Positions 7,961-17,913 of a stretch of DNA of 64,000 nt are shown piece after piece; positions within the stretch are counted from its first letter, which is position 1, and the number at the start of each line of letters is the position of its first letter. The stretch lies in assembly GCF_024171995.1 (NCBI RefSeq), contig NZ_JAMTCT010000016.1, forward strand, positions 106,101 through 170,100, read 5' to 3'. The stretch is from Promicromonospora umidemergens. Lineage in GTDB: Bacteria; Actinomycetota; Actinomycetes; Actinomycetales; Cellulomonadaceae. The notes under the pieces were generated by a model. It was not told where the DNA came from. It searched no databases and saw only the letters and a list, made by a program, of their open reading frames with translations. The translations under genes and the position numbers were made by a program.

Positions 7961-9271
7961 TCAGGCCAGGTCCGGCGCGGGAGCTTCGACGTCGCCCGTG
8001 TCGGGCTCCGGCTGCCCGGACGTGCCGAAGATCTGCACCAGCTCGGACTCGCTGTTGACGACGCCGGCCAGCCGGCGCACACCCTCGCGGATCCGATCTG
8101 ATGTGGGGAAGCAGAACGACAGTCGCATGTGGTCCGAGCCGCTGCCGTCGAAGTAGAAGGCGGTGCCGGGCACGTACGCGACGCGCGCCGTGACGGCACG
8201 GGGCAGCATCGCCCGAGCGTCCAGGCCGTCGGGCAGCCGCACCCACACGAAGAACCCGCCCTCCGGTACGTTCCACGACGCGCTTGGCAGGTGCTCGCCG
8301 AGCGCACCCACCAATGCGTCCCGTCGCACGCGGTACAGCTCTCGGTAGTCCTTGATCTGCGCCTTCCAGTCGCACGTCTCCAGGTAGGTCGCCACGGCGA
8401 GCTGTGAGGCGTTCGACGGCGAGAGGACCGCCGACTCACTGGCCAGCACGAGCTTGTCGCGCACGGCGTGCGGCGCGATCACGAAACCGACCCGGTAGCC
8501 GGGGGCGAACGTCTTGGAGAACGAGCCGAGGTACAGCACACCGTCGGTCTCGTAGGAGCGCAGCGCCCGCATCGGTTCGCCGTCGAAGCCGAGCAGGCCG
8601 TACGGGTTGTCCTCGACGACGAGGACACCGTGTCGACGGCAGATCTCCAGCACCAGCGGACGGCGTTCGGCGGACAGCGAGACGCCCGCGGGGTTCTGGA
8701 ACGTCGGGACCGTATAGAGAAACTTCACGCGCCGGCCCGCGCGGGCCAGCCGCGCGAGAGTCGCGTCGAGCTCGGCGGGAACGAGGCCGTCGGCGTCGAG
8801 CGGTACCTGGACGACGTCGGCCTGGTAGGACCGGAAGACGCCGAGCGCACCCACGTAGGACGGCGCCTCGGCGAGCACCACGTCACCCGGGTCCACGAAG
8901 ATGCGGGTCACCAGGTCGAGCGCGGACTGCGAGCCGGTGGTGACCACGACGTCGTCGGGGTGGGCCGACACGCCCTCGAGCGCGACGACCTGCGTGATGT
9001 GCTCGCGCAGGCTCTCCTCACCCTGGCCCGAACCGTACTGCAGGGCAGTGGTGCCCTTGGTGGCGATGAGCCGCTGCATGGCGTCGGCGATGACGTCGAG
9101 CGGAAGGCCCTCGAGATACGGCATGCCACCTGCCAGCGACACCACCTCGGGACGGTTCGCCACCGAGAAGAGCGCTCGGATCTCTGAGGCCCGCATGCCG
9201 TGCGCTCGCGCCGCGTACGAACCGAACCACGGGTCGAGGCGGTTTCCGGTAGTCTCGGGGAGCTCGTTCAC
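7961..9271 (-). CDS. PLP-dependent aminotransferase (class I/II, LysN/ARO8-like)
   Basis: Fold-type I aminotransferase that moves an amino group between an amino acid and a 2-oxoacid; substrate not determinable from sequence. Seen are VVVTTGSQSALDLV (cofactor phosphate region), PTFQNPAGVSLS with the conserved Asn-Pro-x-Gly, VVEDNPYG with the PLP-nitrogen Asp, GSFSKTFAPGYRVGF with the Schiff-base Lys and phosphate-binding Arg, and a C-terminal MRLSF Arg for substrate carboxylate. At 436 residues it matches the 2-aminoadipate/multi-substrate subgroup and lacks the GntR DNA-binding domain of MocR regulators. The GTG start at 9271 has only a weak ribosome binding site. It may be co-transcribed with ddl. 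Confidence 0.9.
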   Translation of the reverse strand: MNELPETTGNRLDPWFGSYAARAHGMRASEIRALFSVANRPEVVSLAGGMPYLEGLPLDVIADAMQRLIATKGTTALQYGSGQGEESLREHITQVVALEGVSAHPDDVVVTTGSQSALDLVTRIFVDPGDVVLAEAPSYVGALGVFRSYQADVVQVPLDADGLVPAELDATLARLARAGRRVKFLYTVPTFQNPAGVSLSAERRPLVLEICRRHGVLVVEDNPYGLLGFDGEPMRALRSYETDGVLYLGSFSKTFAPGYRVGFVIAPHAVRDKLVLASESAVLSPSNASQLAVATYLETCDWKAQIKDYRELYRVRRDALVGALGEHLPSASWNVPEGGFFVWVRLPDGLDARAMLPRAVTARVAYVPGTAFYFDGSGSDHMRLSFCFPTSDRIREGVRRLAGVVNSESELVQIFGTSGQPEPDTGDVEAPAPDLA

Positions 9272-9351
9272 GCGGCCCAGTCTCGCATGCGGGCCGTGTG
9301 CGGCTCAGTGTCTGTTCGTGGCGAAACAGTGAGATGACGGGGCTCTCGACG

Positions 9352-9420
9352 ACGGAGAGCGCGTGCCCAGACCTCACCCGGTGACCTCACCAGGCGCGGA
9401 TCCGGACACGCGCTCTCCGT
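9352..9420. terminator. Long inverted repeat downstream of trxA
   Basis: ACGGAGAGCGCGTG (9352-9365) and CACGCGCTCTCCGT (9407-9420) form a perfect 14-bp stem around a 41-base loop that itself has a GGTGA/TCACC hairpin and the direct repeat ACCTCAC. It starts 27 bases beyond the trxA stop on the minus strand, so it probably ends the trxB-trxA transcript. Confidence 0.6.
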
Positions 9421-9446
9421 AGCGGCACGTTCGCGGTGTGCGGCAG

Positions 9447-9773
9447 TCAGACCGCGAGGACCTCGTCGATCTCCTCGGTCAGCGCACGCTTCGGGCGAGC
9501 GCCGATGATCGACTTCACGACCTCGCCGCCCTTGTAGACGTTGAGCGTCGGGATCGACACGATGCCGTAGTCCATGGCGGTCTGACGGTTCTCGTCGGTG
9601 TCGATCTTGACGATCTTGATCCTGCCCTCGTACTCGTCCGAGAGCTCTTCGAGGATCGGCGCCACCATGCGGCACGGCCCGCACCAGGTAGCCCAGAAGT
9701 CGACGAAGACAGGAATGTCAGAGTCGAGGACCTCGGTCTTGAAGGTGTCGTCGGTGACCTTGATGGTGCTCAT
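9447..9773 (-). CDS. trxA: Thioredoxin TrxA
   Basis: Cytoplasmic thiol-disulfide reductant, 108 residues, the normal length. The active site WCGPC is at residues 30-34, preceded by FVDFWAT and followed by the cis-proline segment SIPTL near residue 75 and the GGEVV turn. An AAGGAG ribosome binding site lies seven bases before the ATG. It is read after trxB with a 70-base gap, so reductase and thioredoxin share the oxidative-stress promoter upstream of trxB. Confidence 0.97.
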   Translation of the reverse strand: MSTIKVTDDTFKTEVLDSDIPVFVDFWATWCGPCRMVAPILEELSDEYEGRIKIVKIDTDENRQTAMDYGIVSIPTLNVYKGGEVVKSIIGARPKRALTEEIDEVLAV

Positions 9774-9843
9774 CCAGCATCTCCTTGTTCATGGCCTCGT
9801 ACAGGGCCGAGCGGGACTGGGCCGGCTGGAGCCGGCCGGGAGC

Positions 9844-10818
9844 TCAGTCGTTCAGCGAGTCGAGGAACGCCTGGGCGTCGAGCGCCGCGGAGCAGCCCGA
9901 GCCGGCGGCCGTGATCGCCTGGCGGTAGGTGTGGTCGACGGCGTCGCCGCAAGCGAAGACGCCGGGGAGGTTGGTGCGCGTGCTCCGGCCCTCGACGAGG
10001 ATGTAGCCGTTCTCGTCGAGGTCGACCTGACCCTTGACGAGGTCGGTGCGGGGCTCGTGACCGATCGCGACGAAGAGGCCGGTCGCGTCGAGGTCCCTGA
10101 CCTCGCCGGTGACGGTGTCGCGCAGGCTGATGCCCGCGACCTTGTTGTCGCCCGTGATGCCGGCGATCTCGCTGTTCCACGCGAACTCGATCTTCGGGTC
10201 CGCGATGGCGCGCTCGGCCATGATCTTCGATGCGCGCAGGCCCTCGCGGCGGTGCACGACGGTGACCTTGGAGGCGAACCGCGTGAGGAACGTCGCCTCC
10301 TCCATCGCGGAGTCACCGCCGCCCACCACGGCGACGTCCTGGTCCCTGAAGAAGAACCCGTCGCAGGTGGCGCACCACGAGACGCCACGACCGGAAAGCC
10401 GCTTCTCGTCCGAGAGGCCCAGCTCGCGGTACGCCGAACCGGTGGCGAGGATGACGGAGCGGGCGCGGTAGGTGTCGCCGCCACCGGTCACGACCGTCTT
10501 GACGTCCCCCGTCAGCTCCACCTGCTCGGCGTCGTCCCAGACGACCTTGGCGCCGAACTTCTCGGCCTGCTCGCGCATGGCGTCCATCATGTCGGGACCC
10601 TGGATCCCCGCGGGGAACCCGGGGAAGTTCTCCACCTCGGTGGTGTTCATCAGGGCGCCGCCGGCCGTGACCGAGCCCGCGACGACGACGGGAGCAAGGC
10701 CCGCACGCGCTGCGTAGATGGCTGCGGTATATCCCGCGGGGCCGGACCCCACGATGACGACGTCGAGCACGGGGGCGTCGGTTGTCCCGGCAGCCGGAGC
10801 TGTGGTCTGTTCGGTCAA
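9844..10818 (-). CDS. trxB: Thioredoxin-disulfide reductase TrxB
   Basis: FAD/NADPH flavoenzyme that reduces TrxA. Seen are the FAD-binding [21 protein letters not shown] near the N terminus, the redox pair CATC in the middle, the NADPH-binding [12 protein letters not shown] just after it, and the C-terminal FAD motif [16 protein letters not shown] chose TTG 10818 because AGGAG lies six bases upstream and the N terminus becomes the usual short M-T-E-Q; the ATG at 10839 has no ribosome binding site and would lie within a few bases of the predicted transcription start. The product is 324 residues, normal for the family. Confidence 0.95.
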   Translation of the reverse strand: MTEQTTAPAAGTTDAPVLDVVIVGSGPAGYTAAIYAARAGLAPVVVAGSVTAGGALMNTTEVENFPGFPAGIQGPDMMDAMREQAEKFGAKVVWDDAEQVELTGDVKTVVTGGGDTYRARSVILATGSAYRELGLSDEKRLSGRGVSWCATCDGFFFRDQDVAVVGGGDSAMEEATFLTRFASKVTVVHRREGLRASKIMAERAIADPKIEFAWNSEIAGITGDNKVAGISLRDTVTGEVRDLDATGLFVAIGHEPRTDLVKGQVDLDENGYILVEGRSTRTNLPGVFACGDAVDHTYRQAITAAGSGCSAALDAQAFLDSLND

Positions 10819-10852
10819 GGCGATCTCCTCGAGTTCCATGGGCACACGCAAC

Positions 10853-10878
10853 AACACGCGAGCGGGCCTTAGTGTTCC
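10853..10878 (-). promoter_or_regulatory. Sigma-R/sigma-H-type disulfide-stress promoter of trxB-trxA
   Basis: On the minus strand GGAAC (10878-10874), 18 bases, then GTT (10855-10853) followed by another GTT. This fits the GGAA(T/C)-N18-GTT pattern of the Streptomyces SigR and mycobacterial SigH regulons, which classically include trxBA. Transcription would start about 25 bases before the TTG start. The spacer 10819-11026 otherwise holds no gene; the sigM gene found here in some relatives is absent. Confidence 0.7.
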
Positions 10879-11026
10879 AGCCGATGCCGACCGCGGCGCA
10901 ATCGGAGGCGTGAGCCTCGGCACATGACATCGACATGCGTCGATGTAACAAAGAGTAGAGGTAGAAGCCGGGGGCGCGAAGTCGCCGATCGACCTCGCGC
11001 CCCCGGACCCCACCCCTGTGAACGGG

Positions 11027-12901
11027 CTAGCTCAGCACGACCTCGTTGAGCTCCAGCCGGAACCCGTCCGAGGCCTGCGGCAGCTCGGTGACCCAGATGG
11101 TGAACGAGTCGCTGACCACCGGCTCGGTCAGCTCGAACGTCGTCGTCTCCGAGAAGGTGCCTTCGGCGAGCACCTCGCCGCCGGCGCCACCCTTGAGGAT
11201 CTGCACCTTGCCGCCCGGGGTGTTGGTCATCAGCTCCACCTTGGTGACCGAGGCCGGCTCCCGGAGCCGCAGCTCCATCCCCAGCGAGTCCTTGAACCCG
11301 CCGAAGGCCGCCTGCTGGTACGTGGTCGTGTAGTAGAAGGTGGCCGGGTCGGTGTCGTAGGCGAGCTCGACCTTCTCCGGGTGGTCGAGCGTCTCACCCT
11401 CCCAGTCGAGCGTGCCCAGCAGGGCAGCCGAGTCGATGACCGGCCGTGCCTCTGTCTGCGCGGGCGGTGACGGCGCGGTGCTGCCGTCTCCTTCGCCCTC
11501 GCCACCTGCGGAGGCGCTCACCGTAGGGCTAGGGGAGGCATCGGCGATGACGTCAGGCGTCGGCGAGAGGACGGCGTTGATCGCCCAGATCAGGCCGGCC
11601 ACCACGGCGACACCGACAAGGCCCAGCACGATCGGCGTCGGGTTCACGCCGCCGCGCTTGGGCGCGGGCTGGGTGGCGAACCCGCCGTCCTGCTCGTGAT
11701 AGCCGCCGTTGGAGCCATACCCGCCGGGGGCGTACTGCGGCGGGTACTGCTGCGGCGCACCTTCCTGCGGATACTGGGCCTGCGCGTACTGGGACTGGTC
11801 ATACGCGGGCTGGCCCTGTCCGACCGGCTGTCCGAACTGGTCGTAGCCGGACGGGGCGCCCCCGTGGGGCGGTGGCGGCACGGGGGTGTGCCCGCCGTAT
11901 GCCTGCGGCTCGTAGGTGTAGTCGTTCTGCGGCTCCGGGTAGCCGGCGGGCACGTTGCCCGCCCCCATCGCCATCGTCTCGTCGTTGCGTGCGATCCGGC
12001 CGGTGACGGGGCGTCGTACGGGCGGTGTGCCCTCGCCCCCGAAAGCGTCGGCGATGGACTGCCGCCGCGGCCCCTCGGGCTCGGGCCGCACAAATCCAGG
12101 CAGCGATGCCACTACGGAAACCTCTCCCCACGGCGTCAGGGCCGTGGTCACTTCGTCGGGGTTCATCGGTCCGTCGGTGCTACCGGGCGCGTTGAACGCT
12201 CGGCTCACCAGGGCATCGATGTCGGTGTCCACGTGGGGAACCAGCGTGGACAGCGGCGCCACAGCGCCGGAGTCGTCGAGCTGCGCGGGCAGCGGAATCA
12301 GGGTGTCCTTCGCGATCCAGTCGGCCTCGAGGTCCTGTCCCGGCCAGCGTGCTGTCATCGCGTAGTAGAGCAGGGCGACCAGGCCCTGGGCGTCGAGCTG
12401 TGCCGGCGTGCCGTTGAGGGTGTCCCCGGAGGCGAGACCACCGTCCAGCCCAAGGCCCGTGACCAGCACCTCGTAGCCGTCCACCCGGACGGCCTCGGGA
12501 CGTAGCGCGGTGTGGTGGACGCCGCGAGCGCGCGCCACGGTCAGAGCGGAGGCAGCCTCACCGACTATCGCCCGGGCCTGCTGCTCGTCCACCAGGCCGC
12601 TCGAGACGATCTCGGTCAGCGTGGTGCCGGTGTGCGGTTCGGTGACGATGTACTTGTGACCGTCGGAGTCCGAGCCGGCGTCGAGCACCCGGACGAGGCG
12701 AGGGTCCGTCACCAGCGCCGCGCGCCGGGCCGAGTCGATGGCGTCGCCCGCATAGGGCCCGGTGACGAGGGTGACACGGACCCCGCGGTCCAGAGTCAGG
12801 TCGTGCGCATCCCAGGCGGTTGCCGCGGCAAGGTCGGTGGACACCTGCTGGCTCAGTCTGTATCTCTCGACCAGCACGCTGCCTGGCTCGACGGTGCTCA
12901 C
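11027..12901 (-). CDS. MurJ-associated membrane pseudokinase with extracellular discoidin-like domain
   Basis: 624-residue protein. The N-terminal ~260 residues follow a Ser/Thr kinase fold ([13 protein letters not shown] start, [14 protein letters not shown] in place of the HRD loop), but the catalytic Lys, HRD and DFG are not recognisable, so it is a pseudokinase. A long Gln/Pro/Tyr/Gly-rich linker follows, then one membrane helix ([20 protein letters not shown], about residues 435-455), a Ser/Pro/Glu stretch and a ~130-residue extracellular beta domain resembling F5/8 type C. The GTG start has GAGGAGG five bases upstream. In mycobacteria a related pseudokinase is fused to MviN/MurJ and docks the phospho-binding FhaA; here it is the next gene downstream of murJ (164 bases). 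The likely role is regulating lipid II flipping, by inference. Confidence 0.82.
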   Translation of the reverse strand: MSTVEPGSVLVERYRLSQQVSTDLAAATAWDAHDLTLDRGVRVTLVTGPYAGDAIDSARRAALVTDPRLVRVLDAGSDSDGHKYIVTEPHTGTTLTEIVSSGLVDEQQARAIVGEAASALTVARARGVHHTALRPEAVRVDGYEVLVTGLGLDGGLASGDTLNGTPAQLDAQGLVALLYYAMTARWPGQDLEADWIAKDTLIPLPAQLDDSGAVAPLSTLVPHVDTDIDALVSRAFNAPGSTDGPMNPDEVTTALTPWGEVSVVASLPGFVRPEPEGPRRQSIADAFGGEGTPPVRRPVTGRIARNDETMAMGAGNVPAGYPEPQNDYTYEPQAYGGHTPVPPPPHGGAPSGYDQFGQPVGQGQPAYDQSQYAQAQYPQEGAPQQYPPQYAPGGYGSNGGYHEQDGGFATQPAPKRGGVNPTPIVLGLVGVAVVAGLIWAINAVLSPTPDVIADASPSPTVSASAGGEGEGDGSTAPSPPAQTEARPVIDSAALLGTLDWEGETLDHPEKVELAYDTDPATFYYTTTYQQAAFGGFKDSLGMELRLREPASVTKVELMTNTPGGKVQILKGGAGGEVLAEGTFSETTTFELTEPVVSDSFTIWVTELPQASDGFRLELNEVVLS

Positions 12902-13065
12902 GCGGACCTCCTCGCTCGGTCGGGGGACAGTAGCAGGTACGTGACCGCAAGGATCACGCACCGTCGCCATGCTACGCGGAACCGCCGACAACCCGCCGAA
13001 ATGTCGTCCCTTCGCAACCGAGATGTGAAGCATCCGCGTGCTCCGCCGTCACGACGACGGAGGGG

Positions 13066-14817
13066 TCAGCGCTTGAGGCGCGCGAGCACGGGGCCGAGCA
13101 GGCGGTCGAGCTCCCTGACCCGGAACAGGCGGAGCAGCAGCAGGTAGACGACGAGCATGGCCAGGCCAGAGAGCGCCGTCACCCACAGACCACTGAGCAT
13201 GGTGAGTGCCCAGCCGCTGCCGAACGAGAGCGCGTCGAACCCGCCGACCAGCTGGTACACGCCCCACCCGGCGAACCCGGAGACGGTGGCGGCGAGAAGG
13301 GTCTTGGCGTGGAGGGCGAGCACCCGTCCGCCGTCGAGCCGGCCGCCGAGCTTCTTCTTGAGGCCGCCGGTGCGCAGGAGCACCGTGATCCAGTTCGAGA
13401 GGGCGTAGGCACCACCGGCGGCGATGACCCAGTACTGCGGCGCCAGCCAGATCTGTGCTGCGATCAGCCCGGCTACCAGTGCCAGCGTGGACGGCACGGT
13501 GATCCAGAAGACGGAGCGGCCGTCCTCGTAGGCGTAGTAGACCCACTTCATGAGCGCCATCGCACCGAGCGGCACCAGGCCGAACGAGAGGGCGACCAGC
13601 ACGGGCGCGATGAGGGCGGTGCCTTGCTCGCCCGCCGTCGGGACGATGAACGCCGTTGCCGGTGCTGCCAGCACCGTGAGCGCGGCGGTGGCGAACACCG
13701 TGAAGACGCCGATCGTGCGCAGACCCAGGGAGAGGTCGGCGCGGACGCGGTCGGTGTCGCCCTCCTGCGCGGCCTTGCTGATCCCGGTGAACAGCGCCGT
13801 GGCGATGGAGACCGTGACCAGCGAGTGCGGCAGCAGGTAGATCAGGAGCGCCTGCGTGTAGGCGGCGTTACCGGCGAACTCGACCCCCGGCCCGCCGGAC
13901 GCACCTGCCTCCGAGGCGACCCGGGTCAGGTAGAGAACGCCCGCCTGCTCCAGGACCACCGCGGCGAACGTCCAGACGGCCACGGACCCGGCCGAGCGCA
14001 GCCCGATGCCGCGCAGCCCGAGCCGGAAGTTCCAGCGGAAGCCCGAGCGCAGCAGCGGGACCAGCAGCACCAGGGCCTGTGCCACGATGCCGAGGGTGGC
14101 CGTGGCCGCCAGCAGGATCGTGCGCGGTGTGTCCCACTCGGCGAGATCGTTGATCCCGAGCTCCGGGGCGGTGCCGAACACCACGAGGAAGATGCCGAAC
14201 CCGATGACGGAGACCACGTTGTTGGCCACCGGCGCCCACATGAACGGCCCGAACTGCTCGCGTGCGTTGAGCACCTGCCCCAGCAGCGTGTACAGGCCGT
14301 AGAAGAAGAGCTGGGGGATGCACCAGTACGCGAACACGGTGCCCAGTGCGAGCTGCTCGGCGGTCCAGCCGTCCGTGTAGAGCATGACGACCCACGCCGA
14401 CGCACCCGTGAGGATCGCGGTGATGGCGAGAATGCCGACGGCCGAGATCGTGAGCAGCTTGTCGATCCGCTCCTGTGCGTTGTGCGCGCGGAACGCCTTG
14501 ACGATCTGCGGGACCAGCACCGCGTTCAGCATGCCGCCCGCGAGGATCGCGAACAGTACGTTGGGCAGCTTGTTGGCGACGTCGAAGGCGTTCGCGACCG
14601 TGCCGGCGGAGCCGATCGCGGCCACCAGCATCACGTTGCGGACGAGGCCGCCGAGTCGGGACGCGGCGGTGCCTGCCGCCATCACCAGCGAGTTGCGGCC
14701 CAGGCCGCTGGACGGCGGCGAAGGCGGGGTGGCGGGCTCGCCCGGACCGCTCGCGGCCTGGGAGCTCGGGTCCGAGGCGGGGTCGGTCGGTACGGTCACG
14801 GCGTTCTCCTGGGTCAA
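13066..14817 (-). CDS. murJ: Lipid II flippase MurJ (MviN)
   Basis: MOP-superfamily flippase that moves lipid II across the cytoplasmic membrane for cell-wall synthesis. 583 residues with about 14 hydrophobic helices after a ~45-residue Ser/Pro/Gly-rich cytosolic N tail. MurJ features include NSLVMAAGTAASRLGGLVRN at the first helix, DVANKLPNVLFAILAGGMLN and an Arg-rich C end. TTG 14817 (GGGAG seven bases upstream) and GTG 14799 (GGAG six bases upstream) are both credible starts. It lies 66 bases downstream of the DUF6049 gene and upstream of the pseudokinase gene, a conserved actinobacterial envelope cluster. Confidence 0.93.
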   Translation of the reverse strand: MTQENAVTVPTDPASDPSSQAASGPGEPATPPSPPSSGLGRNSLVMAAGTAASRLGGLVRNVMLVAAIGSAGTVANAFDVANKLPNVLFAILAGGMLNAVLVPQIVKAFRAHNAQERIDKLLTISAVGILAITAILTGASAWVVMLYTDGWTAEQLALGTVFAYWCIPQLFFYGLYTLLGQVLNAREQFGPFMWAPVANNVVSVIGFGIFLVVFGTAPELGINDLAEWDTPRTILLAATATLGIVAQALVLLVPLLRSGFRWNFRLGLRGIGLRSAGSVAVWTFAAVVLEQAGVLYLTRVASEAGASGGPGVEFAGNAAYTQALLIYLLPHSLVTVSIATALFTGISKAAQEGDTDRVRADLSLGLRTIGVFTVFATAALTVLAAPATAFIVPTAGEQGTALIAPVLVALSFGLVPLGAMALMKWVYYAYEDGRSVFWITVPSTLALVAGLIAAQIWLAPQYWVIAAGGAYALSNWITVLLRTGGLKKKLGGRLDGGRVLALHAKTLLAATVSGFAGWGVYQLVGGFDALSFGSGWALTMLSGLWVTALSGLAMLVVYLLLLRLFRVRELDRLLGPVLARLKR

Positions 14818-14883
14818 GCGACTACTCCCGTGGTCTGGGCCTTGCCCGGTGTGGTGCTGCCGACATGTGCGGCGGCCGAAACA

Positions 14884-17133
14884 TTACTCCGCCGGGACGG
14901 CCACGGAGCTCGCCGACGTGGTCGGTGGCGGCTCCAGGGCCTCGGCCGATGTGCCGGTCGCCTCCTCGACGTCCTTGCTGGTGGCACGGTACGGGGACTT
15001 TCCGCGGCGCACCGTGCGCCAGATCCCGGCCAGGAACAGCAGCGCGACGAGGCCGGCGGCGATCCAGGTGCCGACCTCCTCCCAGCCCGCGCGGACGCGC
15101 ACCTGGAACGATGAGTTGTCAGTGATCTTGGCGCCGGTGGGCGTGAGGATCTGTGCGGTGACCTGGACGTCGCCGGAGCCGATGGCGCGCACCGGCACCT
15201 GGACGTCCACCTCCTGACCCGCCGGGATCGTCGCCTCGCTACGAGCGTCGACGGTGAGTCGCGGATGGTCGGGACGAAGGACCACGGTGACCGTCGCGTC
15301 CAGGTCCAGCCCGTTGCGGACGCGCACCGGGATGTTGCCGACGTCGGTGATGAAGTTGATGTCCTGGCGGGGGACGACCGTGATGGACTCGTGCGTCAGC
15401 TCGTTCGTGGTCTGCAGAACCTGCTGGACGATCGACGACCGGCGCCCCGGGTCCTGCCGCTGCGCGACCGACAGCGGCGCGATCAGGCGGACGACGCCCG
15501 GGCGCCAGATCTGTCCCCGCTGCTCACCCGCGACGGAGGAGAACGTGACGACCGCGTCGCGAGCGTGCTCGAGCGCCGCCACGTCGTTGGGGCTGATCTC
15601 CGCCTTGGCGGGCCGGTGCTTCGGCAGGGGAGTGCGGCCCTCGTTCTGTGCGTCCTGCCGGAGGAGCCTGTCGAGCGTCGTGGTGTCGAGCCAGGCCGCT
15701 TCGTCGAGCGTGTCGAGGATCGAGATCGCTGCCGCGGCATCGGGCGTCCAGGTGCGGGGAGCCGCTATGAACACCGTGGGCGGGTCAGCCGGCGACTGGC
15801 TCACGATCGCGGCCGTGTCGGCGAGCAGACGCTGCGTACCTTCCGCCGCGGTGGAGGCTGTCGAGGCCTCGGCTGACGTGTCGGTGGTGCCCGCTGCCGA
15901 CTCGTAGCCGGCCTCCGACAGGTCGGTCGCCGAGACGAAGGCCTCCGTCAGCGTCGTGTCGGTGACGGCGGCGCGCGCGGTGCCCGACGGCGTCGCGACG
16001 TCTGCCCGGCCGGTCGGGGTGCCGTAGCCCTCGTACGCCAGCCCGCCCCCGCCGACCACGACGTCCTGCCTGCCCGTGGCCACGGCGAGGCCGAGCGTCT
16101 CGATGTCGGGCACCACGCCGTCGGCCGGCCAGGCCAGGCTCCGGTTCCAGCTCTCGGGGATCGCCCAGTTGGGGATGCGGGGTGCGCGCACGAAGCTCCG
16201 TCCGCCCGTGGCGTACACCTCGGCGTGCGCGAGGGCGGCGAGATCCAGGTCGTGGCTGGGGAGCGTGTACGTGGCCGTCTGCTCGGCGGCCGCGACCATG
16301 CGGTCGGACCATTCCGTGAGTGCCGGGTCCTCCGATCTCGAGGCCCTGCCCATCACGTTGGGGTCGATCGCGAGCGACAGGTCGGTGTCCTCCGCGACCC
16401 GCAGGACGCCGTCGAGGCGCTGGCCCTCGGCGGCCTGCTGTGCGAGCTCGATCTCGGTCGCGTCCGGGTCGGAGGGGTCGGTCGCCGGGCTCGTCACCGC
16501 GGCCAGGACGCTGAGCCGCATGGGCTCGCGCTCGGCACCGTCGGCGTCGTACATCAGGAACGTGCGGGCGATGCCGAGGCGCCCACTGGCGTCGTTGACG
16601 CTCACCGCGAGCCGACGAGGGCCGAATCCTTGCAGGGCCGGGACGCGAGGGTCGTAGGTGAACGAGACGTTCGTGGAGGCGCCAGGCGCCAGCTTGGGGA
16701 CAGCCTCATCGATGGGGTCCCCGTGGACCGGGTCGAGCATGCCGGCGTCGGACCATGCGGCGATCTGCGCACGGGACGTGAGCGCGAGGAAGTCGACGGT
16801 CAGCTGGGCCACGGTGCCGGATACAGCGGCGTCGGTCGTGTTGGTGATCCGTGCCCGGATGGTCACCTTGTCGCCCGGCGTCGCGACCGGGTGCGAGATC
16901 TCGGTGACCGAGACGTCGAGCGGGCCCTGGCCGGAGGGGGCCGCAGGGACGTGCTCGACCACGGCGTCGGCGGGTGCCGTGGCGCGGCTCGTGGACGGGG
17001 CCGTGGCGGTCGCCGGAACGACGGTCGACCCGACGAGCAGCACGGCCGCCAGGACGACGGCGCCAATCTTGCCGGTGCGGCGGGTCGCCCAGTGGCGGGC
17101 GGGACTGCGGGAGATGTCGGGGTGCTGCGTCAT
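14884..17133 (-). CDS. DUF6049 family secreted/membrane-anchored protein
   Basis: 749 residues: a cationic N terminus and signal peptide (GAVVLAAVLLVGSTVVPATATA, cleavage expected near residue 44), a beta-rich domain with VTPGDKVTIRARITNT-like text typical of extracellular Ig-type folds, a long central region, and a C-terminal membrane helix (WIAAGLVALLFLAGIW) with a basic, acidic-ended cytosolic tail. This is the DUF6049 architecture found next to murJ across Actinobacteria. Function is unknown; the position suggests an extracytoplasmic role in wall synthesis. Its ATG overlaps the Nudix stop (ATGA), so it is translationally coupled to that gene. Confidence 0.85.
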   Translation of the reverse strand: MTQHPDISRSPARHWATRRTGKIGAVVLAAVLLVGSTVVPATATAPSTSRATAPADAVVEHVPAAPSGQGPLDVSVTEISHPVATPGDKVTIRARITNTTDAAVSGTVAQLTVDFLALTSRAQIAAWSDAGMLDPVHGDPIDEAVPKLAPGASTNVSFTYDPRVPALQGFGPRRLAVSVNDASGRLGIARTFLMYDADGAEREPMRLSVLAAVTSPATDPSDPDATEIELAQQAAEGQRLDGVLRVAEDTDLSLAIDPNVMGRASRSEDPALTEWSDRMVAAAEQTATYTLPSHDLDLAALAHAEVYATGGRSFVRAPRIPNWAIPESWNRSLAWPADGVVPDIETLGLAVATGRQDVVVGGGGLAYEGYGTPTGRADVATPSGTARAAVTDTTLTEAFVSATDLSEAGYESAAGTTDTSAEASTASTAAEGTQRLLADTAAIVSQSPADPPTVFIAAPRTWTPDAAAAISILDTLDEAAWLDTTTLDRLLRQDAQNEGRTPLPKHRPAKAEISPNDVAALEHARDAVVTFSSVAGEQRGQIWRPGVVRLIAPLSVAQRQDPGRRSSIVQQVLQTTNELTHESITVVPRQDINFITDVGNIPVRVRNGLDLDATVTVVLRPDHPRLTVDARSEATIPAGQEVDVQVPVRAIGSGDVQVTAQILTPTGAKITDNSSFQVRVRAGWEEVGTWIAAGLVALLFLAGIWRTVRRGKSPYRATSKDVEEATGTSAEALEPPPTTSASSVAVPAE

Positions 17134-17765
17134 GGCAGGTCGGGGCGCTCCGTGTGGAAGGCGTCAGCGCGCAGCGCGTCCCGGAGGCTCCTCGAGGACA
17201 CGAGGAGATCCAGGGCGGCGGCGGCGAGCCGCTGCTCGTTCGGGTACGACAGGCGCTCGGAGAGCTCGTCGATCCTGACCCAGAGAGCGTCCTCGGCTTC
17301 GCCGTCCGGATCGTCCTCCACGGTCAGGCGACCGCCCTCCGCGCGCAAGAGGTAATGGTGCACCACCTTGTGGACTCGCCGGTCCTCACCGGTGAACCAG
17401 TAGTCGATCACGCCGAGCTCCGCTTGGATAGAGCCGCGAATCCCGGTCTCCTCGTGGATCTCGCGGATCGCCGCTTCTTGCGGTGTCTCCCGGCCTTCGA
17501 GGTGCCCCTTCGGCAGGCACCACTCCAGCCGGCCGGTGCGGTTCCGGCGCAGCAGCACTGCCGCGCTGAACTCCTCGGGACGTTCGGACCCGCCCCGCAG
17601 CACCAGGCCACCCGCAGATGTCTCGTCCACGATGGGCAGGTGAGCCGGGCTGCTCGTCGAAGGGGCACGTCGGGCAGGATTCACCCGCAACGGTGCTCCG
17701 CCGGGCGGCGGAGGCACCTCCGGGCGACCGTCTGGACGGTCGCTCGCCGGAACAGGGGTGGACAT
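17130..17765 (-). CDS. Nudix hydrolase
   Basis: 211-residue pyrophosphohydrolase acting on a nucleoside-diphosphate-linked substrate. The full Nudix box G-x5-E-x7-REI-x-EE-x-GI spans residues 87-109 (G87, E93, R101, E102, E105, E106, G108). A ~45-residue Pro/Ser-rich leader precedes the fold. Its neighbours (DUF6049, murJ, and cca read divergently) match the conserved cluster in which a Nudix gene lies beside the CCA-adding enzyme. The exact substrate cannot be read from the sequence. Confidence 0.92.
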   Translation of the reverse strand: MSTPVPASDRPDGRPEVPPPPGGAPLRVNPARRAPSTSSPAHLPIVDETSAGGLVLRGGSERPEEFSAAVLLRRNRTGRLEWCLPKGHLEGRETPQEAAIREIHEETGIRGSIQAELGVIDYWFTGEDRRVHKVVHHYLLRAEGGRLTVEDDPDGEAEDALWVRIDELSERLSYPNEQRLAAAALDLLVSSRSLRDALRADAFHTERPDLP

Positions 17766-17913
17766 GCCCCAACACTACCGACTGAGCACGGTTGCTCTGG
17801 TCAGGGAGTGTGGGCGGTTTCGGGCACGGCGTTCGTCGGCGCCCGTGACCGAAACTCGGATGTTCGATCTAGCGGTGCGTGCCGTCGGGTCACGTCTGGA
17901 ACAATCTTGGGCT

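Noticed and set aside
10819..11026. Expected sigM gene between trxB and the pseudokinase gene
   Set aside because: The spacer is about 200 bases and shows only the trxB promoter; no sigma-factor reading frame is present.
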